From: Pelagihabitans pacificus
Lineage (GTDB): Bacteria > Bacteroidota > Bacteroidia > Flavobacteriales > Flavobacteriaceae
Reading direction: 5' to 3'
Assembly (NCBI RefSeq): GCF_009371985.2
Contig: NZ_VIKU02000002.1
Span: 662,444-726,443, forward strand
Length of the DNA stretch: 64,000 nucleotides
Below are positions 27,809-37,201 of the stretch, one piece after another. Within the stretch, counting starts at the first letter, position 1. Every line of letters starts with the position of its first letter. The position numbers and the translations under genes were made by a program. Below the pieces are notes generated by a model. That model ran no database searches, was not told the DNA's origin, and saw only the letters and a program-made list of their open reading frames with translations.

Positions 27809-28210
27809 ATGAAAGTGGGAAAATCTAAGAAAAAGATTATCGTTAGGGAATATCAGTTAGAGATTGGAAAGGTACAGGTGTACGACAATCATATGGTATC
27901 TATCTTTGACGAGGGCGTTACACTTACCTTGGAGCGGGTATACCAGATAATCGGTATCTCGGAAATACATTTCAGGAATAGGGATTTTGGATTTATTAGC
28001 TTGCGCAAACACTCCTATGCAATAGACCCCACAATCTATAGTTATTTAAGGGAACTGGAGAATTTGAAGGCTTTTGCAATCGTATCGATCAAGGAGATGG
28101 ACATGCATAACTTCAAAATCGAAAAACTTTTCTATAAAAAACCCATGAAATTCTTTATCGAGTACAACAATGCTTTGGCATGGGTAAAAAGAAGGGTGAG
28201 GGGAAAATAG
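27809..28210 (+). CDS. Conserved-looking protein of unknown function, STAS/SpoIIAA-like features
   Basis: 133 aa from MKVGKSKKKI; an upstream in-frame Met would lie before the promoter. The protein is basic and has no signal peptide or membrane segment. Secondary structure appears to alternate strands and helices (YQLEIGKVQVYDNHMVSIF, ISLRKHSYAID, AFAIVSIKEMDMHNFKIEKLF, EYNNALAWVKRRV). The last part, with a kinship to small anti-sigma-antagonist-like folds ending in ALAWV, suggests a STAS/SEC14-type relative, but I cannot assign a family. It has its own promoter and no operon partners. Confidence 0.6.
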   Translation: MKVGKSKKKIIVREYQLEIGKVQVYDNHMVSIFDEGVTLTLERVYQIIGISEIHFRNRDFGFISLRKHSYAIDPTIYSYLRELENLKAFAIVSIKEMDMHNFKIEKLFYKKPMKFFIEYNNALAWVKRRVRGK

Positions 28211-28319
28211 CTCCGGTATTTAGTGTAATTAAATGCTCCTCTTCCCGGCCAGTGATTTCTTGATACCCCATCGAGGGATTTCTGATGGACTCATACCATC
28301 GTTTAACTGCCCCTTACCG

Positions 28320-29873
28320 CTATTTAGCGGTTTCATCCTGCGGTTCCTCCTGTTGCGTAACCTCTGGCATTTTAAACAAGTCGATATAGGCTTTACCAAC
28401 GGTATCAGCAATCGCGGAAGCAATCAACGCCTGATAACCGGTTTCCTCGATAGCGATATCCCCAGCCCTACCATGAAGATAAACTCCAAAAACGGCAGCG
28501 TTCAAGGAAGGATAACCCTGCGCTATCAATCCTGTAATAATCCCGGTCAGGACGTCCCCGCTTCCGGCAGTCGCCATTCCAGGATTACCGGTAGAATTAA
28601 TATACCCTCTTCCTTCGTAGATGGTAATCGTATGCGCTCCTTTAATAACCAGTACACAGTCATACTTTTTGGAAAAGGCTTTTGCTTTTTTTAGTTTTTC
28701 GAAATCATCCTTCCATGTGCCTATCAATCTTTCCAGTTCTTTTGGATGGGGGGTCAACACCGATTCCTTGGGCAATAGTTTCAGCAGTGTCTTATTTTCC
28801 GATAGGATGTTCAAGGCGTCGGCATCCACTACTAAAGGTAAATCGTTGGCTTTCAAAAAGTTGGTAAAGGCGCGGATAGTCGTTTTTTCTTTTCCCAATC
28901 CCACTCCTATCGCAATGGCCTTTGGAGTAATATCAAATTCAATCTTTGAAATATAATATTCATCGCTATCGTTGATGACCATTGCCTCCGGCAGATTGCT
29001 CTGTAAGGGAGTGAGACCGCATTTGGGCACATAAGTCGTTACCAGCCCGCTACCGACCCGCAGACAACCCCTTGCCGCTAAATGGACTGCGCCGATTTTG
29101 CCACGGCTTCCCCCTATGATCAACGAATGTCCGTAACTGCCCTTGTGCGCGAATTTTTCCCTGGGTTTGTAAAGTGGCAGCACTTCGTTCTTACCGATCA
29201 AATCGTACTCGTTTTCCGTTTGCATTAGATATTCCTGATCTAAACCAATATCCAGTATTTCCCATTGGTTGCTGTAAACACCCGTTTCCGGCAAGAAGAA
29301 AACCAACTTAGGGGCTTGAAAACTCAGTACAAAATTAGCCTTGACCACCGCATCCGGATTTTCAATTCCCTTATTGGTATACAGTCCCGAGGGTACATCC
29401 ACAGAAAGTATGAACGCTTCCGACCGATGAAGGTGCTGCATCAAGTTCACCACCCAAGGAGCGGGAGGCCTATTTAGACCTATACCGAATATGGCATCCA
29501 CCACAATATCCTCCCTCCCAATTTCAGGAAAATGCTTGTCCGAATCCAAAAACTCGGGCCATATCTTGCGATCTTTCAAACGTTCTAAATTGATCAAAAA
29601 ATCCTTTGAACGGGCCTGACTATAGTTCACAACGTAGACAGCGATATGATAACCGTGTTCTTGCAGATGCCTGGCCAAGGCGATGCCATCTCCACCATTA
29701 TTTCCGATACCACAGAAAAGATGAATCTTTACGGGTGCACCCTGCATTCGTAGATGAAGCCAATTGAAAATTTGCATAGCCGCCCGTTCCATAAGGGCAT
29801 CGCTGGTAATTCCTTGTTTCTCGATGGTAAATCGATCCGCCTCGTAAATCTGTTCTCCTGAAAAAATTTTCAT
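28320..29873 (-). CDS. nnr: Bifunctional NAD(P)H-hydrate epimerase / ADP-dependent NAD(P)H-hydrate dehydratase
   Basis: A 517-aa metabolite-repair enzyme. The N-terminal YjeF_N epimerase domain (1-215) has CGIGNNGGDGIALARHL near 55 and the VDAIFGIGLNRPP region near 125. The C-terminal ribokinase-like dehydratase domain (about 225-500) has GSRGKIGAVHLAARGCLRVGSG near 255-275, VVDADALNIL near 345 and the catalytic GNPGMATAGSGDVLTGI loop near 428-444. It converts damaged NADHX/NADPHX back to NAD(P)H. It is transcribed alone, away from the thr operon. Confidence 0.95.
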   Translation of the reverse strand: MKIFSGEQIYEADRFTIEKQGITSDALMERAAMQIFNWLHLRMQGAPVKIHLFCGIGNNGGDGIALARHLQEHGYHIAVYVVNYSQARSKDFLINLERLKDRKIWPEFLDSDKHFPEIGREDIVVDAIFGIGLNRPPAPWVVNLMQHLHRSEAFILSVDVPSGLYTNKGIENPDAVVKANFVLSFQAPKLVFFLPETGVYSNQWEILDIGLDQEYLMQTENEYDLIGKNEVLPLYKPREKFAHKGSYGHSLIIGGSRGKIGAVHLAARGCLRVGSGLVTTYVPKCGLTPLQSNLPEAMVINDSDEYYISKIEFDITPKAIAIGVGLGKEKTTIRAFTNFLKANDLPLVVDADALNILSENKTLLKLLPKESVLTPHPKELERLIGTWKDDFEKLKKAKAFSKKYDCVLVIKGAHTITIYEGRGYINSTGNPGMATAGSGDVLTGIITGLIAQGYPSLNAAVFGVYLHGRAGDIAIEETGYQALIASAIADTVGKAYIDLFKMPEVTQQEEPQDETAK

Positions 29874-30024
29874 TCGCTAAGTCTTATTTAAAATGATATC
29901 GGAAATGCTGGGAGGCAAATAGTATCGCCAAGCTGCCATTCACCTTTGAAAAGGTCCTATATTTTTTAGTTTTCGCAAAATAACTTAAAGATACCTACCG
30001 ATTGTATAAAAAAAATTACAAACG
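29874..30024. other. Intergenic spacer upstream of the thr promoter
   Basis: An AT-rich spacer between the divergent nnr gene and the thr promoter. No further gene or repeat is seen. Confidence 0.5.
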
Positions 30025-30055
30025 TTTGCATACCCCTCTAAAAATACTACTTTTG
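30025..30055 (+). promoter_or_regulatory. Promoter of the thr operon
   Basis: TTTG (30025-30028), 19 nt, TACTTTTG (30048-30055): a full match to the Bacteroidota consensus. Transcription should start near 30061, just before the candidate leader peptide and about 175 nt before thrA. Confidence 0.8.
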
Positions 30056-30073
30056 GGATTTAGAAGTGAATCA

Positions 30074-30163
30074 ATGACCTTAACGTTTTTAAATAACCAC
30101 GATAGTTTTCCGTCTTCGTGCGATGGTCGTTCTTTCGTGGCTACTACCACCCCCTGGGGGTAA
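30074..30163 (+). CDS. Candidate threonine-operon leader peptide
   Basis: A 29-codon open frame (ATG to TAA) wholly inside the untranslated leader of thrA. The product contains five threonines, three of them consecutive (Thr24-26, codons 30143-30151), and ends ATTTPWG. This parallels E. coli thrL, where ribosome stalling on scarce Thr codons controls the operon. The bases around the Thr run can form alternative pairings: 30097-30102 with 30135-30140, or 30137-30140 with 30147-30150, and 30120-30125 with 30193-30198 near the thrA start. No obvious T-tract terminator follows, so control could act on translation of thrA. Translation of the peptide is not proven. Confidence 0.6.
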   Translation: MTLTFLNNHDSFPSSCDGRSFVATTTPWG

Positions 30164-30234
30164 GCATATATATTTCCTTCCATTTTGCGATTCATCGCCT
30201 CTCACCTAAAAGCGCATTCTAATTAATTAATATC

Positions 30235-32679
30235 ATGCAAGTTCTAAAATTCGGTGGTACCTCGGTAGCCAACTCAAAAAACATATCGCTCGTAAAAGAT
30301 ATAGTGGCCACTAACGCTGATCAACAGGCCATAGTAGTGGTCTCTGCCTTGGGAGGTATCACCGACTTGTTGTTACAAACCGCCGCTTTGGCCTCCGACC
30401 AGCATACAGCCTACAAGGAAATACTGAAAGAAATCGAAGATCGACATCTGCAGACCATCAAGGAATTGTTACCTATTCACTCCCAAAGCAAAGTGCTCAG
30501 CAGGGTCAAGAGTGAACTCAACATTTTGGAGACCCTGTTGGAAGGTGCCTTCCTTATAGGTGAAATCACTCCCAAACTTTCCGATAAAATCGTAAGCTAT
30601 GGAGAGCTTTTGTCTTCCTATATCATCAGTGAGTTTTTTATTTCCAAAGGATTGAATGCTACTTACAAAGACAGCAGGGAATTAATAAAAACCGATACGG
30701 CATACGGAAAGGCCTTGGTCGATTTTGAGTTGACGAACCGACTTTGCAATGATTTCTTTAATGACCATACAGCTAATGTTACCGTCATGGCAGGGTTTAT
30801 CGCCTCCTCCAAGCAAGGCGACTCGACCACCTTGGGCCGGGGAGGTTCGGATTTCTCCGCTGCCATTATTGCCGCAGCCGTCAACGCCGAAATACTTCAA
30901 ATATGGACGGATGTAAGCGGAATGTACACCGCCAATCCAAAAATTGTTAAGCAAGCAAAAGCTATTCCACATATATCCTATGAGGAAGCCATGGAACTTT
31001 CCCATTTTGGAGCAAAGGTTTTGTACGCGCCGACTATACAACCGGTATTGACAAAAGGTATTTCCATCGTCATCAAAAATACCTTTGAACCAGAGGCATC
31101 CGGTACCCTTATCACCCAAAGCAAAAACGAACAAGGGAAAACGGTAAGGGGCATCAGCCATGTTGGCAATATTGCACTTCTTTCATTGGAAGGTCCCGGG
31201 ATGGTAGGCATACCGGGTATCTCAAAACGTTTTTTTGAAGTACTCTCCCTTGCGGAAATTAGTGTAGTGCTCATTACCCAGGCATCTTCGGAACATTCGA
31301 TATGCGTTGGTATTTCAGCCTTGGATATCGATAAGGCAGTGGCCCTGGTGAATTCGGCTTTCGAGTATGAAATCGAAAGAAATAAAATCAAACCGGTCAT
31401 TGCTGAAAAAGACATGGCCATTATAGCGCTTGTGGGCGACAATATGAAAAGTCATCAAGGATTAAGCGGTAAAATGTTCAGCACACTGGGCCGCAACAAT
31501 GTAAATATTCGCGCCATTGCCCAAGGGGCATCCGAACGTAACATCTCTGCGGTAATCTCCGAGGGGGATGTAAAGAAAGCCTTGAATTCCCTTCATGAAG
31601 AATTCTTCGAGGAGAACATTAAACAACTGAATCTTTTTGTGATGGGCGTGGGCAATGTGGGTTCCAAATTTTTAAGACAAATACAGCAACAGAAAAAATA
31701 CCTGAAAGACAACTTGAAACTCAACATTCGGGTAATAGGAATTTCAAATTCACGCACGATGTTGTTCGATGAAACTGGTATCACACTAAAAAACTGGGAG
31801 GAACGGCTGGCAAATGGTGAAAAAGCCAATCAGGAAGAATTCATGGCACGCGTGAAACAGCTTAATTATCGCAACAGTATTTTTGTAGACAACACAGCAA
31901 GCTCCGAAGTATCCGATACGTACACCAACTACCTGAAGAACAGTATTTCGGTAGTTACTTGCAACAAAATTGCCTGTTCTTCGGCCTATGATACGTATCG
32001 TGAACTAAAACATCTAGCCCGGGAGTATGGATCCCCATTTCTTTTCGAAACCAATGTAGGGGCCGGACTTCCCATCATCGATACGTTGAAAAATCTAATC
32101 GCTTCGGGCGATAAGGTTCTGAAAATACAGGCTGTACTCTCCGGAAGTCTTAATTTCATATTCAATAATTTCAACAAAACGAATACATTTAGCGATATCG
32201 TAGAACAGGCAATGGCAGAAGGTTATACCGAGCCCGATCCAAAAATAGACCTGAGCGGTATCGATGTCATGAGAAAAATACTCATCTTGGCCAGGGAAAG
32301 TGGCAATGTTTTGGAGCTAGCGGACATAGAGAACCAATCGTTCTTGCCCGAAGAAAGTCTGAACACCACGAATAATGAAGATTTCTTCCAGGCTTTGGAA
32401 AAGTATGAAGACGATTTTCAAAAATTGTACAATGATGCCGTAGCGGCGGATAGTAAATTGAAATATGTGGCCCAATATGAAAATGGCAAGGCCAGTGTAG
32501 GATTACAACAAATACCCAAGGGGCATGATTTTTATAATCTGGAAGGAAGTGATAACATTGTGCTTTTCTATACCGAGCGATACCCGAACCAACCCATGAT
32601 TATCAAAGGAGCCGGAGCGGGTGCGGATGTCACCGCTTCGGGGATTTTTGCCGATATCATCCGTATTGGTAATTTTTAG
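30235..32679 (+). CDS. thrA: Bifunctional aspartate kinase / homoserine dehydrogenase I
   Basis: An 814-aa fusion catalysing the first and third steps from aspartate to homoserine. The aspartokinase domain (1-290) starts MQVLKFGGTSVANS and has GRGGSDFSAA near 200. Tandem ACT regulatory domains (about 310-455) contain SLEGPGMVGIPGISKRFF and MAIIALVGDNMKSHQGLSGK, the usual site of feedback inhibition by threonine. The homoserine dehydrogenase domain (about 460-814) has the nucleotide-binding GVGNVGSKFL and NVGAGLPIIDTLKNL. It is first of thrA-thrB-thrC and preceded by a promoter and a possible leader peptide. Confidence 0.97.
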   Translation: MQVLKFGGTSVANSKNISLVKDIVATNADQQAIVVVSALGGITDLLLQTAALASDQHTAYKEILKEIEDRHLQTIKELLPIHSQSKVLSRVKSELNILETLLEGAFLIGEITPKLSDKIVSYGELLSSYIISEFFISKGLNATYKDSRELIKTDTAYGKALVDFELTNRLCNDFFNDHTANVTVMAGFIASSKQGDSTTLGRGGSDFSAAIIAAAVNAEILQIWTDVSGMYTANPKIVKQAKAIPHISYEEAMELSHFGAKVLYAPTIQPVLTKGISIVIKNTFEPEASGTLITQSKNEQGKTVRGISHVGNIALLSLEGPGMVGIPGISKRFFEVLSLAEISVVLITQASSEHSICVGISALDIDKAVALVNSAFEYEIERNKIKPVIAEKDMAIIALVGDNMKSHQGLSGKMFSTLGRNNVNIRAIAQGASERNISAVISEGDVKKALNSLHEEFFEENIKQLNLFVMGVGNVGSKFLRQIQQQKKYLKDNLKLNIRVIGISNSRTMLFDETGITLKNWEERLANGEKANQEEFMARVKQLNYRNSIFVDNTASSEVSDTYTNYLKNSISVVTCNKIACSSAYDTYRELKHLAREYGSPFLFETNVGAGLPIIDTLKNLIASGDKVLKIQAVLSGSLNFIFNNFNKTNTFSDIVEQAMAEGYTEPDPKIDLSGIDVMRKILILARESGNVLELADIENQSFLPEESLNTTNNEDFFQALEKYEDDFQKLYNDAVAADSKLKYVAQYENGKASVGLQQIPKGHDFYNLEGSDNIVLFYTERYPNQPMIIKGAGAGADVTASGIFADIIRIGNF

Positions 32680-32727
32680 GCCTCCTCCCTCGGCGCTATC
32701 ATAGAAAGGGAAAATTGAAGGAAATCA

Positions 32728-33660
32728 ATGAATAGAAGCGAAATCAACGTTTTTTGCCCGGCGACCATCGCCAATATCTCCTGTGGCTTCGATGTGCTCG
32801 GTGTCGCCTTGGATTCGGTGGGCGATGGCATGGTGGTTCGAAAAAGGGCGGAAAAAGGAATCACGATCGTTAAGTTGGAAGGTCAGAAACTACCCATGGA
32901 AACCGCCCTTAATGTGGCTGGTGTGGCCGGATTGGCCCTACTTGAAAAAAGCGATTACGAAGGCGGATTCGATATTGAAATCAATAAAAAAATCAAAGCG
33001 GGTAGTGGTATCGGCAGCAGTGCCGCAAGTGCCTCGGGAGCCGTATGGGCCATGAACGAATTACTGGAAAGACCCTTTACAAAACTAGAATTGGTCGAAT
33101 TCGCCATGGAAGGGGAACGACTGGCCAGTGGTGTGGCGCATGCCGACAATGTAGCTCCAGCCATTTTTGGAAGCTTTACCTTGGTTCGAAGTTATGCACC
33201 CTTAGACATAGTCCCTATACCGAGTCCATCCGAATTGTACGCCACCGTAATTCATCCGCAAATTGAAGTGAAGACCTCCGATTCCAGAAAAATACTAAAA
33301 ACAAATATTACCCTAAAGGAAGGCATCAAACAATGGGGGAATCTCGGCGGATTGGTCGCAGGTCTTTTTACCCAGGACTATGCCCTTATCGGTCGGTCGT
33401 TGGAAGACCACATCGTCGAACCTATCCGATCGATATTGATTCCAGGCTTCGACCAGGTAAAGTCGGGGGCGATGCATGCCGGTGCCTTGGGATGTGGGAT
33501 TTCGGGATCAGGACCTTCCATTTTTGCCTTTAGCAAGGGACAAGATACCGCAAACAAAGTAGCTGCATCAATGAAGAAAGTGTACCGGAACATTGGAATT
33601 GAGTATGATGTACACGTCTCAAAAATAAATTCTCAAGGAGTTAGGGAAATGCGAACGTAG
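32728..33660 (+). CDS. thrB: Homoserine kinase
   Basis: A 310-aa GHMP kinase that phosphorylates homoserine. Its ATP loop GSGIGSSAASASGA sits near 93-106, the N-terminal motif FCPATIANISCGFDVLG near 9-25, and the C-terminal GCGISGSGPSIFAF near 255. It lies 48 nt after thrA with no promoter between them, so co-transcription is likely. Confidence 0.96.
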   Translation: MNRSEINVFCPATIANISCGFDVLGVALDSVGDGMVVRKRAEKGITIVKLEGQKLPMETALNVAGVAGLALLEKSDYEGGFDIEINKKIKAGSGIGSSAASASGAVWAMNELLERPFTKLELVEFAMEGERLASGVAHADNVAPAIFGSFTLVRSYAPLDIVPIPSPSELYATVIHPQIEVKTSDSRKILKTNITLKEGIKQWGNLGGLVAGLFTQDYALIGRSLEDHIVEPIRSILIPGFDQVKSGAMHAGALGCGISGSGPSIFAFSKGQDTANKVAASMKKVYRNIGIEYDVHVSKINSQGVREMRT

Positions 33661-33766
33661 CAGTACAAAATACGAATCTGATTATTTCAGCTTGCAACAA
33701 GTCGTAATAAAAAGTTGACCGAAGAACAAAATCAAAAAAGATAAAAGCTACTTGCTTTGTTTTTAA

Positions 33767-33805
33767 ATGAACACATTAATCAATTTTCAAATTGAACTTT
33801 TATAG
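33767..33805 (+). CDS. Short open frame overlapping the thrC TTG start
   Basis: Twelve codons from an ATG, ending in TAG 11 nt inside thrC in another frame. It spans the region where ribosomes must load for thrC. It may couple translation into the TTG-started gene or may be chance; its length gives no coding evidence. Confidence 0.25.
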   Translation: MNTLINFQIELL

Positions 33806-35087
33806 CCTAAACGGACAAGCACCCAACGTATCTTTCAAAGAGGCGGTCATCAGGGGTATTGCGCCCGACAGGGGATTGTATTTCCCAGAGTCGATTTCGT
33901 CCCTGCCGACTAGCTTTTTCGAAGAAATTGAAATCCTGTCGAACGAGGAAATCGCCTTTAAGGCCATTCATCAATTTGTAACTTCCGACATCCCGGATGC
34001 CGTTTTGAAACGAATTTTACAGGAGGTATTGGATTTTGATTTTCCCTTAATTGAAATCGAGGAAAACGTAGCCAGTTTGGAGCTTTTTCACGGGCCCACC
34101 ATGGCCTTTAAGGATGTAGGTGCCCGATTTATGGCTCAATGCCTAGGGTATTTTTCAAAAGACAAGGAGACCGAAGTGACCGTATTGGTCGCTACCTCCG
34201 GTGATACCGGAGGGGCGGTTGCCAATGGCTTTTTAGGGGTCGAGGGTGTTCAGGTAGTTATTTTGTACCCCGGTGGAAAAGTAAGCGACATCCAGGAACG
34301 ACAACTTACCACTTTGGGGCAAAACATCACCGCTCTACGAGTGGATGGCACTTTTGACGATTGTCAAAAAATGGTAAAGACCGCCTTTTTGGATGAGGAA
34401 CTCTTAGGACATATGCAACTGACCTCGGCGAATTCTATCAATGTTGCAAGGTGGTTACCACAACTCTTCTATTTTCTGTTCGCATACCAACAGGCGAAAT
34501 CGAAAGGAAAAGAAATCGTGTTCTCCGTGCCCAGCGGTAACTTTGGAAATATCTGTGCAGGCATGGTTGCGCAGCGTTTAGGAATGCCGGTAAAGCACTT
34601 CGTCGCTACTACCAATATAAACGACACGGTTCCTGAGTTCATGAGAACGGCAGTGTATTCCCCAAAACCCTCCAAGGCTACGATCAGCAATGCCATGGAC
34701 GTGGGAGACCCAAGTAACTTTATACGTATTAGGCATCTCTATCAAGACGATATAGAGGTTCTTAGGAAACATCTTACTTCATTCTCATTTAATGACGAGG
34801 ATACCAGAAGAACCCTACGTGAAATTTATCAAAAATCGGGTTACGTCGCTGATCCCCATGGCGCGGTGGGCTACTTGGGGTTGAAAAAGTATCAGGACAG
34901 CCATCCGAACACCTATGGCATCTTTTTGGAAACCGCACATCCCGTCAAGTTTTTGGATGTGGTGGAAGAAACCATCGGAGAGAAACAGGAATTACCCACA
35001 CAAATAGGCAGACTAATGGATAAGGAGAAAAAATACCTTCCGATAAGGACTTATCAAGACCTTAAAAGATTTTTATTAAAAAAATAG
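33792..35087 (+). CDS. thrC: Threonine synthase (TTG start)
   Basis: A 431-aa PLP enzyme that converts O-phosphohomoserine to threonine. The PLP lysine is Lys107 in GPTMAFKDVGARF, and the phosphate-cradle glycines appear in VATSGDTGGAV near 138. The N-terminus MNFYSLNGQAPNVSFKEAV aligns with the usual start of the family, and an in-frame TAA at 33777-33779 with no ATG after it leaves TTG at 33792 as the only sensible start. It is the last gene of the thr operon, 131 nt after thrB. Confidence 0.95.
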   Translation: MNFYSLNGQAPNVSFKEAVIRGIAPDRGLYFPESISSLPTSFFEEIEILSNEEIAFKAIHQFVTSDIPDAVLKRILQEVLDFDFPLIEIEENVASLELFHGPTMAFKDVGARFMAQCLGYFSKDKETEVTVLVATSGDTGGAVANGFLGVEGVQVVILYPGGKVSDIQERQLTTLGQNITALRVDGTFDDCQKMVKTAFLDEELLGHMQLTSANSINVARWLPQLFYFLFAYQQAKSKGKEIVFSVPSGNFGNICAGMVAQRLGMPVKHFVATTNINDTVPEFMRTAVYSPKPSKATISNAMDVGDPSNFIRIRHLYQDDIEVLRKHLTSFSFNDEDTRRTLREIYQKSGYVADPHGAVGYLGLKKYQDSHPNTYGIFLETAHPVKFLDVVEETIGEKQELPTQIGRLMDKEKKYLPIRTYQDLKRFLLKK

Positions 35088-35165
35088 TATTCTACCTATT
35101 ACTCCCTCTAAAGCGTTTATTGTAAAACTACTTGGGTGGCTTAACGCTATTCATAATTTATTCGA

Positions 35166-35173
35166 TAAATTTG
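35166..35173 (+). promoter_or_regulatory. -7 box of gcvT
   Basis: TAAATTTG, an exact TAnnTTTG match, 20 nt before the ATG. A -33 TTG at the normal spacing is not visible. Confidence 0.5.
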
Positions 35174-35193
35174 CGCCACTAATTCGAATTGAG

Positions 35194-36279
35194 ATGAAAC
35201 AGACTGCCTTGACCCAAACCCATGAGGCCCTTGGAGCTAAAATGGTGCCTTTTGCAGGGTATAGTATGCCCGTTTCCTATGAGGGCGTCAATATCGAACA
35301 TGAGACCGTTCGGAACCGGGTGGGTGTTTTTGATGTTTCCCATATGGGAGAGTTTCTAATATCCGGACCTACCGCTTTGGGGCTTATTCAAAAAGTCACT
35401 TCAAACGACGCTTCAAAGCTTACTATAGGAAGGGCGCAGTATAGCTGTTTGCCAAATGAAACCGGAGGCATCGTCGACGACCTGATCGTGTATCGCATCA
35501 AGGAAGATCAATATTTGTTGGTAGTCAACGCATCGAATATCGACAAAGACTGGAACCATATTTCAAAATACAACGGGGAGTTCAAGGCGGAGATGCGTAA
35601 TATTTCCGATAATTACTCGCTTTTGGCCATTCAAGGGCCCAAGGCAGTGGAGGCCATGCAAAGCTTGACTTCCATCGATTTGTCCGCTATTAAATTTTAC
35701 CACTTTGAAGTGGCCGATTTTGCAGGCATTGAGCATGTAATCATTTCTGCCACCGGCTATACGGGATCTGGTGGTTTTGAAATTTATTGTAAGAATGAAG
35801 AGGTGCTACAGGTTTGGGACAAGGTGTTGGAAGCTGGAGCCGAATTTGGTATCAAACCGGTCGGACTGGCAGCAAGGGACACCTTACGCCTGGAGATGGG
35901 CTATTGTCTATATGGCAATGACATCTCCGACGAAACCTCTCCCCTTGAGGCAGGATTGGGCTGGATTACCAAGTTCACCAAGGATTTTGTCAATAGTGAA
36001 GCCCTTGCCAAGGAAAAAGCACACGGCCCCGAACGCAAGTTGATCGCCTTTGAACTGGATGAGCGCGGTATTCCGCGCCATGACTACGATATCGTAGATA
36101 CGAACGGAAAGAAAATCGGAACGGTCACCTCCGGTACGATGTCACCCTCCTTGGGCAAGGGAATCGGCCTGGGCTACGTACCTACGGTACTCTCGGGGAT
36201 TGGGAGTAAAATACATATCCAAATACGAAAAAAGGCCATCCCCGCTACTGTGGTGAAATTACCATTTTACAAAGGGTAA
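35194..36279 (+). CDS. gcvT: Aminomethyltransferase, glycine cleavage T-protein
   Basis: 361 aa, full length. With P, H and L proteins it transfers the methylene of glycine to tetrahydrofolate and releases ammonia. The folate-binding core shows [11 protein letters not shown] (about 43-53), [32 protein letters not shown] (about 70 to 100, read in parts) and [12 protein letters not shown] near 190. The C-terminal domain has [21 protein letters not shown]. The other gcv genes are not in the window, as is common in this phylum. Confidence 0.96.
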   Translation: MKQTALTQTHEALGAKMVPFAGYSMPVSYEGVNIEHETVRNRVGVFDVSHMGEFLISGPTALGLIQKVTSNDASKLTIGRAQYSCLPNETGGIVDDLIVYRIKEDQYLLVVNASNIDKDWNHISKYNGEFKAEMRNISDNYSLLAIQGPKAVEAMQSLTSIDLSAIKFYHFEVADFAGIEHVIISATGYTGSGGFEIYCKNEEVLQVWDKVLEAGAEFGIKPVGLAARDTLRLEMGYCLYGNDISDETSPLEAGLGWITKFTKDFVNSEALAKEKAHGPERKLIAFELDERGIPRHDYDIVDTNGKKIGTVTSGTMSPSLGKGIGLGYVPTVLSGIGSKIHIQIRKKAIPATVVKLPFYKG

Positions 36280-36298
36280 AGAATAGCAAAGACGAAGT

Positions 36299-37132
36299 GT
36301 GAAGGTGGAAGCGGGCGGAAAAAAAATATTGATTCTAGGTGGAAGTGGCTTTTTGGGAAATGCCATATACAAAGAGCTCCGGTCCTATTTCGATACCTAC
36401 GGTACCTACTTTACCGCTCGTAAATCGTTCGAGAGTAATCAACAATTTTTTCGGTACGACCTACAGGAAGACGATGTCTTCGATGTGCTTGAAAAAGTGC
36501 GCCCACAAATCATCATTTCGGCTCTTCGCGGGAATTTCGCCGGACAGGTTCAAGCCCACCAACATTTGGCGGAATACGTATCCCATCGCGATTGCCGAAT
36601 CTATTTCCTATCCTCGGCCAATGTGTTCGACGCCTACAGCAAATATCCTTCCTATGAGTACGACAAGACCCTTTCGGAAAGTATTTATGGGAGACTCAAG
36701 ATAAAAATCGAGAACATGTTGTTGCGCCTGCCCAAGAAGAAGATGGGCATCCTTCGGATACCTATGGTATTCGGGAACCACTCCCCACGGATAAAGGAAA
36801 TAAAGACCAACGTGTTGAACAATCAACCGATCGAGGTCTTTCCCAACCTGGTAATGAACGTAACCAATGATGACAAGCTCACCCAACAGATACATTACCT
36901 CATCAATCGTAATAAAAGTGGCATTTACCATTTGGGAAGCTATGACCTAGTACATCATGACGATTTTATCAAAGAAGTAATGGATCGCATCGGGAATTTC
37001 AATCCTATCTATAAGAGGGTATACACCACCAATGAAGAACGTTATTTAGCAGTATTGCCCAAAGAAAATAAACTTCCCAAAAATCTGCAGGTCAGCTATC
37101 AAGAAATCATCGAACATCATATCCTTCAATGA
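36299..37132 (+). CDS. NAD(P)-dependent sugar-nucleotide reductase/epimerase-like (RmlD family)
   Basis: A 277-aa short-chain extended reductase. Near the N-terminus is the Rossmann glycine motif GGSGFLGNAIYKEL, later FLSSANVFDAYSKYPSYEY (in place of the classical active-site Tyr-xxx-Lys region) and LRIPMVFGNHSPRIKEI. RmlD-type enzymes make dTDP-rhamnose, but similar proteins act on other sugars or modify cofactors, and no rhamnose-synthesis partners are adjacent. GTG at 36299 is chosen because an in-frame TAG lies just upstream with no ATG between; it follows gcvT by 19 nt and may be co-transcribed. Confidence 0.75.
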   Translation: MKVEAGGKKILILGGSGFLGNAIYKELRSYFDTYGTYFTARKSFESNQQFFRYDLQEDDVFDVLEKVRPQIIISALRGNFAGQVQAHQHLAEYVSHRDCRIYFLSSANVFDAYSKYPSYEYDKTLSESIYGRLKIKIENMLLRLPKKKMGILRIPMVFGNHSPRIKEIKTNVLNNQPIEVFPNLVMNVTNDDKLTQQIHYLINRNKSGIYHLGSYDLVHHDDFIKEVMDRIGNFNPIYKRVYTTNEERYLAVLPKENKLPKNLQVSYQEIIEHHILQ

Positions 37133-37201
37133 TGTGCTACCCTTCTATTTTTAAAAAGTAATCACCTCGGCAACTTTCGCTAACTTTATAAAAAATACGA
37201 C

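Noticed and set aside
30150..30160. C-run/G-run palindrome before thrA as an intrinsic terminator
   Set aside because: The two runs touch, leaving too small a loop for a strong hairpin, and no T tract follows.
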